From Solidesulfovibrio magneticus (GTDB lineage: Bacteria > Desulfobacterota > Desulfovibrionia > Desulfovibrionales > Desulfovibrionaceae): a stretch of 13,177 bases of DNA. The translations under genes were made by a program, and so were the position numbers. Every line of letters starts with the position of its first letter. The first letter of the stretch is position 1. Below are positions 1 through 4,381 of this stretch, piece after piece. The stretch covers positions 1 through 13,177 of the forward strand of contig DLGG01000041.1 in assembly GCA_002482565.1 (NCBI GenBank), written 5' to 3'. The notes under the pieces are model-generated. The model did not search any database. It saw only the letters and a list, made by a program, of their open reading frames with translations, and had not been told where the DNA came from.

Positions 1-135
1 AAGATCTTCGGCCGCGGCAAGGTCATCGGCATCCTGGACGACGGCAAATACCGGGTCAATTTTCCCAATTTCGGCCCCAAGGTGATTCTGGCCGCTTTCT
101 TGGAAATGGAGGGAGCCGCCTCGCCCGAGGCCTGA
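1..135 (+). CDS. C-terminal end of a probable UvrD/PcrA-type helicase (5' partial)
   Basis: Reading frame 1 is open from the first base and stops at TGA 133-135, giving 44 residues of a C-terminus. The sequence starts KIFGRGKVIGILDDGKYRV and continues with a FGPKVILAAFLEME-like stretch. This FGxGxV...V.F...G.K.ILAAF pattern resembles the small beta-barrel tail at the end of UvrD/PcrA superfamily 1 DNA helicases, which contributes to RNA polymerase and partner contacts in that family. The helicase motifs themselves lie outside the window, so the assignment rests only on this tail. Any other protein ending in a similar SH3/Tudor-like barrel cannot be excluded. The gene is followed by 131 bp containing an AT-rich palindrome, so the next gene is probably a separate unit. 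Confidence 0.55.
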   Translation, partial: KIFGRGKVIGILDDGKYRVNFPNFGPKVILAAFLEMEGAASPEA

Positions 136-210
136 CCGTCCGCCTCGTGTCGCGTCCGCGAAAAGCGCACAGGATGTTTTGTAGGCAACGAGCTAAAACC
201 ATTTATTTTT

Positions 211-238
211 CTTAAAAAATACGATCGTATTTTTTAAG
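211..238. promoter_or_regulatory. 28-bp perfect AT-rich palindrome, candidate operator
   Basis: Two 14-nt arms, cttaaaaaatacga and tcgtattttttaag, are exact reverse complements with no spacer. The site ends 28 bp before the GTG of the phosphatase gene. It lies in an AT-rich island (about 196-238) in otherwise very GC-rich DNA, as expected of a promoter/operator. The half-site contains TACGAT, which matches a sigma-70 -10 box at 4 of 6 positions, but I see no clear -35. A weak terminator for the upstream gene is an alternative; the stem is almost all A-T and has no separate U-tract, which makes that less likely. The cognate regulator is unknown. Confidence 0.6.
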
Positions 239-266
239 GGACGCGACACTAGCCCCCGGAGTCGCC

Positions 267-2456
267 GTGCGCATCCGCTGGAAGCTTTTCTGGCTGCTGG
301 CCGCCCTGTCGCTGGTTCCGTTGATCGTCCTTCGCGTCAACAGCCAGCTGGCCTTGTCGCGTCTGGCCGAACGCCTGTCGAGCCGTGTCGGGGCCCATCT
401 GGTGGCCGAGGCCAAGGCGCGCCTGGGGCGCACCGTGGAAGACCACGCCCGGCTGCTGGCCGGGCGCCGCCAAACCCTGGCCCTGGCCGCCGCCCTCCAG
501 GCCGACGCCGTGGGGCAAGCCCTGGCCGCGCCGCCGGACAAGATCCACGATCCGCGCAAACAGGCCGTCATCACCACCGCCCTGCCGGCCATGCCCATGG
601 GCATGGGCATGGGCCGCGCCGACCACCCCGATCACGAGGGCTTTGTCGAAACGCCGGGCTATTACCGGGTCGATCTCGAAGGCCGCCGCCTGCCCCTGCC
701 CATCGATCCCGGCCGGGTGCTCCTGCGTCTGCCGCCCGAAGCCAGCGCCGACGCCCTCCCCCCGCACGCCGCCGCCCTGGCCGGCCTGGTCCAACCGCTG
801 CGACGCATCGCCGCCCTGGTCGGCCCCCTGGCCCATTTCCAGGACACCATCCTGGCCGACGGCACGGTGGCCGTTTATCCGGCCGTGCCGGGCTGGCCCC
901 GGCGGGCCAGTCCGTTAAGCGCCCCCTGGTATCAGGCCGCCATCGCCGCCGAAGCCCCGGTCTGGGGCCAGCCCCAGGGCGAACCCGGCACCGGGCGCGT
1001 GTCCGTGGTGGTGGCCGCCCCGGTGCGCCGCCCGGACGGCGGCGTCCTCGGAGCCACGGCCATTTTCACCCCGCTGTCCGATCTGCTCGCCTCGGTCAGC
1101 AGCCCCGGCCACATCGCCCCGGACATCGAAAGCCTGCTCGTGTTGGCCGTGCCGGACGACAAGGGCGCACCGCGCCTTTTGGTCGAGGCCGGCGAGGTGG
1201 TGCGCGCCGCCCGGGGCGGCCACGGCTGGCAGGCCTTTGTCCACCCCGCGCCCCTTTCCTCCCCGGACGAAGCCACCCTGGCCGTCATGGCCCTGGACGT
1301 GGCCGCCGGGAACTCCGGCGTGGTCCGCCTGCCCTACAACGGCCGCGAGGTCCTGGCCGCCTACGCCAAGACCGGCGAGGGCGAAGCCCTGCTCCAGCTC
1401 GCCCCGGTGGACGACGTGCTGGCCGAGGCCGCGGCCGTGGCCGGCGACGTGGACACGAGCATCCGCCGCCTCTACATCATCGGCTCATTTATTGCCGGCG
1501 CGGTCATGCTCGCCCTCGCCTTCGTCTCCCTGGCCGCCTCCCGGGTCGTCACCCGGCCCATCCTCGTGCTCACAGACATGGCCCGCCGCCTGGCCGCCCG
1601 CGACTTCACCGCCCGTGTTCCGGTCAAGGGCCACGACGAGATCGCCGAACTCGGCCGGGTCTTCAACGAACTCGCCCCCACCCTCGACGCCCATGTGCGC
1701 CTGTGCGAATCCGTGGCCCTGGCCAGCGAGATCCAGCGCCGCCTGCTGCCCGGCCAGCCCCCGGACATCGACGGCCTGGCCCTGGGGGCCGCCTGCCGCT
1801 ACTGCGACGCCACCGGCGGCGACTACTACGACATCCTGCCCTTTGACGGCCCGAAACAGGGCCTTGTCGGCCTGGCCGTGGGCGACGTCACCGGCCATGG
1901 TCTGGAAGCCGCCCTGCTCATGACTACGGCCCGGGCGCTGCTGCGCCCCCGGGCCGCCGCCCCGGGCGCGCCCGGCGAGGTACTGACCGACGTCAACCGG
2001 GAGCTGGCCCGGGACACCATGGGGACCGGCCGGTTCATGACCCTGTTCTACCTGGAGATCGATCCGGCCGGCCGCCGCGCCGCCTTTGCCCGGGCCGGCC
2101 ACGATCCGGCCCTGGTCCACGATCCGGCCACCGGCCAGACCTCGGAACTCACCTGCAAGGGCCTGATCCTTGGGGCCATGGACGACACCGCCTACACCAC
2201 CGGCCACATCACGGACCTCGCCCCGGGCACGATCATCCTCATCGGCTCCGACGGCTTGTGGGAAGCCCGCAACGCCGACGACGAAATGTTCGGCAAGGAC
2301 CGCACCCGGGCCGTGCTGGCCAAGGCTGCCCCTCACGGCCCCCAGGCCGTCTGCCAAGCCCTCATGGACGCCCTCGACGCCTTCCGGGGCGACACGCAAC
2401 TCGCCGACGACGTCACCCTGCTGGCCGCGGCCCTGACCGCCAAAACCCCAACCTGA
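267..2456 (+). CDS. Membrane sensor protein serine phosphatase (Cache-like sensor, HAMP, SpoIIE/PP2C)
   Basis: This 729-residue protein is predicted to dephosphorylate phospho-Ser/Thr on a partner, in RsbU/SpoIIE phosphatases usually a STAS anti-anti-sigma protein. The N-terminus has one membrane helix (about residues 7-24), then a large extracytoplasmic region (25-400) whose W-Y-Q...W...G...VVVAAPVR...G.LGATAIF stretch at 220-268 looks like a double-Cache ligand domain. A second membrane helix (about 402-424) leads into HAMP (about 425-478) and the phosphatase domain (about 485-725). Metal-binding motifs are present: GGDYYD (D519, D522), GDVTGHG (D540), AGHD (610-613), GSDGLWE (D662) and the final DDVTLL (D714, D715), so the enzyme looks active. 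The GTG start at 267 has a GGAG at 258-261. A Met/Gly/His stretch lies at 107-123. No STAS or anti-sigma partner lies in the window. The four-Cys gene follows after 14 nt, probably co-transcribed. Confidence 0.88.
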   Translation: MRIRWKLFWLLAALSLVPLIVLRVNSQLALSRLAERLSSRVGAHLVAEAKARLGRTVEDHARLLAGRRQTLALAAALQADAVGQALAAPPDKIHDPRKQAVITTALPAMPMGMGMGRADHPDHEGFVETPGYYRVDLEGRRLPLPIDPGRVLLRLPPEASADALPPHAAALAGLVQPLRRIAALVGPLAHFQDTILADGTVAVYPAVPGWPRRASPLSAPWYQAAIAAEAPVWGQPQGEPGTGRVSVVVAAPVRRPDGGVLGATAIFTPLSDLLASVSSPGHIAPDIESLLVLAVPDDKGAPRLLVEAGEVVRAARGGHGWQAFVHPAPLSSPDEATLAVMALDVAAGNSGVVRLPYNGREVLAAYAKTGEGEALLQLAPVDDVLAEAAAVAGDVDTSIRRLYIIGSFIAGAVMLALAFVSLAASRVVTRPILVLTDMARRLAARDFTARVPVKGHDEIAELGRVFNELAPTLDAHVRLCESVALASEIQRRLLPGQPPDIDGLALGAACRYCDATGGDYYDILPFDGPKQGLVGLAVGDVTGHGLEAALLMTTARALLRPRAAAPGAPGEVLTDVNRELARDTMGTGRFMTLFYLEIDPAGRRAAFARAGHDPALVHDPATGQTSELTCKGLILGAMDDTAYTTGHITDLAPGTIILIGSDGLWEARNADDEMFGKDRTRAVLAKAAPHGPQAVCQALMDALDAFRGDTQLADDVTLLAAALTAKTPT
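597..614 (+). repeat. Three tandem ATGGGC hexamers inside the phosphatase gene
   Basis: Three exact copies of atgggc lie at 597-602, 603-608 and 609-614. They encode a Met-Gly run (residues about 111-116) in the extracytoplasmic sensor domain. Just upstream, 589-606 is an 18-bp perfect palindrome (arms ccatgccca/tgggcatgg) that overlaps the repeat. A hexamer changes length without shifting the frame. Confidence 0.8.
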
Positions 2457-2470
2457 CCAAGGAAACCGCC

Positions 2471-2647
2471 ATGCTCGTCAATGAAAACGACGCCAAGTTC
2501 AAGTTCTGCCCGCTGCTCAAAACCCACGACGACAAGATGAAATTCTGCCAGGGAGCCATGTGCATGATGTGGCGGTCCTCGGGCGGCGAGTCCGGCTACT
2601 GCGGCCTGGCCGGACATCCCGCCGCCGCCGCCGCGTTCGCGTCCTGA
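2471..2647 (+). CDS. Small four-cysteine protein, putative metal or Fe-S binding
   Basis: A 58-residue protein with ATG at 2471 and a good AAGGAA ribosome site at 2459-2463, directly after the phosphatase stop (TGA 2454-2456), so translation is probably coupled. It has four cysteines at residues 13, 26, 31 and 44, spaced C-x12-C-x4-C-x12-C, in the contexts FCPLL, FCQGAMCMMWR and GYCGLAG. This pattern resembles small uncharacterised proteins found in sulfate-reducing bacteria. Four cysteines could hold one zinc ion or an iron-sulfur cluster; this is inference and no function is known to me. There is no signal peptide or membrane segment, so it should be cytoplasmic. The tail is alanine-rich. 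Its position behind a phosphatase gene suggests a partner or sensor role, but a housekeeping role is equally possible. Confidence 0.8.
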   Translation: MLVNENDAKFKFCPLLKTHDDKMKFCQGAMCMMWRSSGGESGYCGLAGHPAAAAAFAS

Positions 2648-2677
2648 TGCCGACCGCGCGCCTCAAGCGTTGTTGGA

Positions 2678-2699
2678 ATGCGATCTATCGCATCGATAG
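2678..2699. repeat. Overlapping inverted repeats behind the four-Cys gene
   Basis: atgcgat-ct-atcgcat (2678-2693) and ctatcg-cat-cgatag (2685-2699) are two mutually exclusive perfect hairpins that share bases. A short T-rich stretch (gttttctattt) follows at 2701. This could be a modest transcription terminator for the phosphatase/four-Cys operon or a protein-binding site; the sequence does not decide. Confidence 0.4.
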
Positions 2700-2766
2700 C
2701 GTTTTCTATTTCAAAACATAACCGCCGCTATGTGTTACATGAGGCATGAGCCATTAACGAAGCGCT

Positions 2767-2849
2767 GGCGTCGATAACCGCCTTCGGCTGTTGACGCCAA
2801 GGGCGTTTCTGGTAGGCTTCGGGGCCGGCTTTCGCCGAGCCCTGAACGC
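2767..2849 (+). promoter_or_regulatory. Structured leader upstream of the receiver gene
   Basis: The transcript here can form two adjacent structures. Hairpin 1 (2767-2798) has a 10-pair outer stem including three G-U pairs, one A/C mismatch, a 3-pair inner stem and a CCUU loop. Structure 2 has an outer stem gcgtt/aacgc (2803-2807 with 2845-2849) enclosing ggcttcgg/ccgagcc (2815-2822 with 2835-2841). It ends 16 nt before the ATG at 2866. No U-tract follows hairpin 1, so it is not a standard terminator. I compared it by eye with the cyclic-di-GMP-I riboswitch and do not see its conserved core. It may be a regulatory leader of unknown type. Confidence 0.4.
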
Positions 2850-2865
2850 TTTATCGGGATATACC

Positions 2866-3294
2866 ATGCTGCGCGCGCTCATCGTCGACGACGACCCCGT
2901 GACCAAACGCTACCTGGCGGAAATCCTCGCCCCGTTCGCCGTCTGCGAACTGGCCGCCAACGGCCGCGAGGGCCTCGACGCCTTCGCCCTAGCTCTGCGC
3001 GCCGGTTCGCCCTACGACGTCATCTTCATCGACGTCATGATGCCGGCCATGGACGGCCACCAAGCCCTGGAAGCCATGCGCCACCTGGAGCACGAACAAC
3101 ACGTCGGCCCGGCCGACGCCGCCAAGGTCATCATGGTCTCCGCCGCCGATGACTCCAGAAACGTCTACCGGGCCTTCTTCCAAGGCCAAGCCATGTCGTT
3201 TCTCCCCAAACCCTTCACCTGCGACGACGTCCTGGCCGAACTGCGCAAGTTCGACATCATCGACCAGCCCGCCCCCCAAAGGAGCACCGCATGA
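2866..3294 (+). CDS. Single-domain CheY-like response regulator receiver
   Basis: This 142-residue protein is a lone receiver domain. The acidic pocket is VDDD (D8-D10), the phospho-acceptor is D56 in FIDVMMPAMDG, the switch residue is S92 (IMVSA), and the conserved lysine is K115 in FLPKPF. No output domain follows; the last about 18 residues are a short tail. Such proteins pass a phosphoryl group or bind a target protein. I chose ATG 2866, which starts MLRALIVDDD as the family does and has a weak GGGAT at 2856-2860. The frame is open upstream to a TTG at 2791, but that lies inside the leader hairpin and would add 25 unrelated residues. Its stop overlaps the next start (ATGA). No kinase is adjacent; the nearest, on the other strand at 4382-6499, is a candidate partner only by proximity. 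Confidence 0.88.
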   Translation: MLRALIVDDDPVTKRYLAEILAPFAVCELAANGREGLDAFALALRAGSPYDVIFIDVMMPAMDGHQALEAMRHLEHEQHVGPADAAKVIMVSAADDSRNVYRAFFQGQAMSFLPKPFTCDDVLAELRKFDIIDQPAPQRSTA

Positions 3295-4028
3295 GCCAGA
3301 CCCCGGAAAAACGCTTCACCCCCCAGGAATTGGCCGCCTTCGACGGCAGCGACGGCAAACCCACCTACCTCGCCTACAATGGCGTGGTCTACGACGTCTC
3401 CGCCAGCCGCCTGTGGAAAGCCGGCAAACACATGAACCGCCATCACGCCGGCGGCGACATGGGCCTCGAACTCTCCCAGGCCCCCCACAATCCCGATGTC
3501 CTGGAACGCTTCCCCCGGGTCGGCCTCCTCGATGCCCCGGCGCTTAAGCCCGAGCCCGCCGCCGAACGCGTGCCGCCCTGGCTGGCCAAATTTATCAAGC
3601 GCTTCCCCATGCTCAAGCGCCACCCCCACCCCATGACCGTCCACTTCCCCATCGCCTTTTGCACCGCCGCGCCCCTGTGCCTGCTGCTGGCGCTCGTCAC
3701 CGGCAAACAAGCCTTCGCCGCCGCCCTGCCCGTGCTGCTCGGCCTGGCCCTGGTCTTCACGCCCGTGGCCATCGTCACCGGCCTTTTTACCTGGTGGCTC
3801 AACTACGCCAGCGCCCGCGTCACCCCCATCATGATCAAACTCGCCGCCACGCCCGTGCTGTTTTTGGCCCTGCTGTGGACGTTTATTGAAAGCGTCAAAA
3901 CGCCCGACATCCTGGCCGAAGCAGGCAGCCACGTCGGCTTCGTGCTGGTCGTGCTGGCGCTCATGCCCATCGTCTCCGTCATCGGATGGTTCGGCGCGGC
4001 TTTGACCTTCCCGCCGCACGACGACTAG
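3291..4028 (+). CDS. Cytochrome b5-like heme-binding domain fused to DUF2231 membrane domain
   Basis: This 245-residue protein has two parts. Residues about 8-80 match the bacterial cytochrome b5-like heme/steroid-binding family: FTPQELAAFDG at the start, YLAYNGVVYDVS, LWKAGKHMNRHHAGGDM with candidate heme ligands H47, H51 and H52, and LERFPRVG at the end. After a Pro-rich linker, residues about 110-240 match DUF2231: HPHPMTVHFPIAF (histidines 111, 113, 118), with about four membrane helices near 118-137, 142-166, 183-200 and 213-237. The role is probably membrane electron transfer or redox sensing; this is inference and the b5-like domain may bind a ligand other than heme. The ATG overlaps the receiver stop by 4 nt and has a strong AAAGGAG at 3278-3284, so both are made together. 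No Cys or export signal points to a periplasmic b5 domain. Confidence 0.85.
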   Translation: MSQTPEKRFTPQELAAFDGSDGKPTYLAYNGVVYDVSASRLWKAGKHMNRHHAGGDMGLELSQAPHNPDVLERFPRVGLLDAPALKPEPAAERVPPWLAKFIKRFPMLKRHPHPMTVHFPIAFCTAAPLCLLLALVTGKQAFAAALPVLLGLALVFTPVAIVTGLFTWWLNYASARVTPIMIKLAATPVLFLALLWTFIESVKTPDILAEAGSHVGFVLVVLALMPIVSVIGWFGAALTFPPHDD

Positions 4029-4050
4029 TTAATAAAGAAGAAGAATAAGA

Positions 4051-4092
4051 TGCCTCCGGCGGTCGGGGGGCTCAGCCCCCCGGACCCCCGAC
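4051..4092 (+). terminator. Terminator-like element with 13-mer head, behind the b5/DUF2231 gene
   Basis: The 13-mer atgcctccggcgg (4051-4063) is followed by a perfect hairpin gggggct-c-agccccc (4067-4073 with 4075-4081). An alternative stem pairs gtcggggg (4063-4070) with cccccgac (4085-4092). It begins 22 nt after the stop codon. There is no U-tract, so it is not a classic intrinsic terminator. The same 13-mer recurs inverted at 4337-4349. Confidence 0.55.
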
Positions 4093-4140
4093 ATGGGGCG
4101 CCTGCCCATCATTCCCGTCCCGGGCAACCCCGGGCGAACC

Positions 4141-4216
4141 GGGTCGTTGAAATTTGTGGGCCGCCCTGCTCCCGGCGACAGCCGGGTGCAGGGCGGCCCA
4201 CAAATTTCAACGACCC
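4141..4216. repeat. 76-nt near-perfect inverted repeat (giant hairpin)
   Basis: Outer arms of 29 nt (4141-4169 and 4188-4216) are exact reverse complements. They start gggtcgttgaaatttgtggg and end on the other side with cccacaaatttcaacgaccc. After one T/T mismatch, a further 6-bp stem cccggc/gccggg closes a gaca loop (4177-4180). In all 35 of 36 positions pair. The flanking 5 bp (gaacc and acgcg) show no target-site duplication. It could block transcription from both sides, form a cruciform, or be a palindromic mobile remnant. Confidence 0.85.
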
Positions 4217-4313
4217 ACGCGGCGCAGCCGCCAGCGCTCCCGCGCCCAACGGTCTTGGCGCATTCCCACTCTACCGAAACTCCCCAGCCCCTTGCCGCGC
4301 CCATTCGGGGTTT

Positions 4314-4349
4314 CCAAAGGGGCTCAGCCCCTTTGGCCGCCGGAGGCAT
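4314..4349 (-). terminator. Terminator-like element with 13-mer head, behind the kinase gene
   Basis: On the - strand the 13-mer atgcctccggcgg (4349-4337) is followed directly by a hairpin with 11-bp arms ccaaaggggct/agcccctttgg around one central base (4336-4314). It lies 32 nt past the kinase stop codon. It mirrors the element at 4051-4092 in design and shares its 13-mer exactly. No U-tract follows. Confidence 0.55.
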
Positions 4350-4381
4350 TCTTCCCTCTTCCTCTACTCCACAACCACCCG

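Larger units (their letters stand above)
4029..4381. other. Convergent intergenic region rich in hairpins, no gene
   Basis: These 353 bp lie between the 3' ends of the b5/DUF2231 gene (+) and the histidine kinase gene (-). I see no supported gene: the open frames crossing it have no ribosome site and run into antisense of the kinase gene. It contains, in order, a terminator-like element with a 13-mer head (4051-4092), a small hairpin cccggg-caac-cccggg (4119-4134), a 76-nt hairpin (4141-4216), a C-rich stretch without clear structure, and a second terminator-like element facing the other way (4314-4349). Confidence 0.8.

Noticed and set aside
2767..2849. Cyclic-di-GMP riboswitch before the receiver gene
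   Set aside because: The hairpins are real, but I could not find the conserved core or tetraloop-receptor elements of that class.
2791..2865. Longer start (TTG 2791) for the receiver gene
   Set aside because: It starts inside a leader hairpin, has no ribosome site and adds 25 residues not typical of receivers.
4141..4216. Insertion sequence or MITE with target duplication
   Set aside because: The bases on either side do not repeat and no transposase is nearby, so a mobile origin is not shown.
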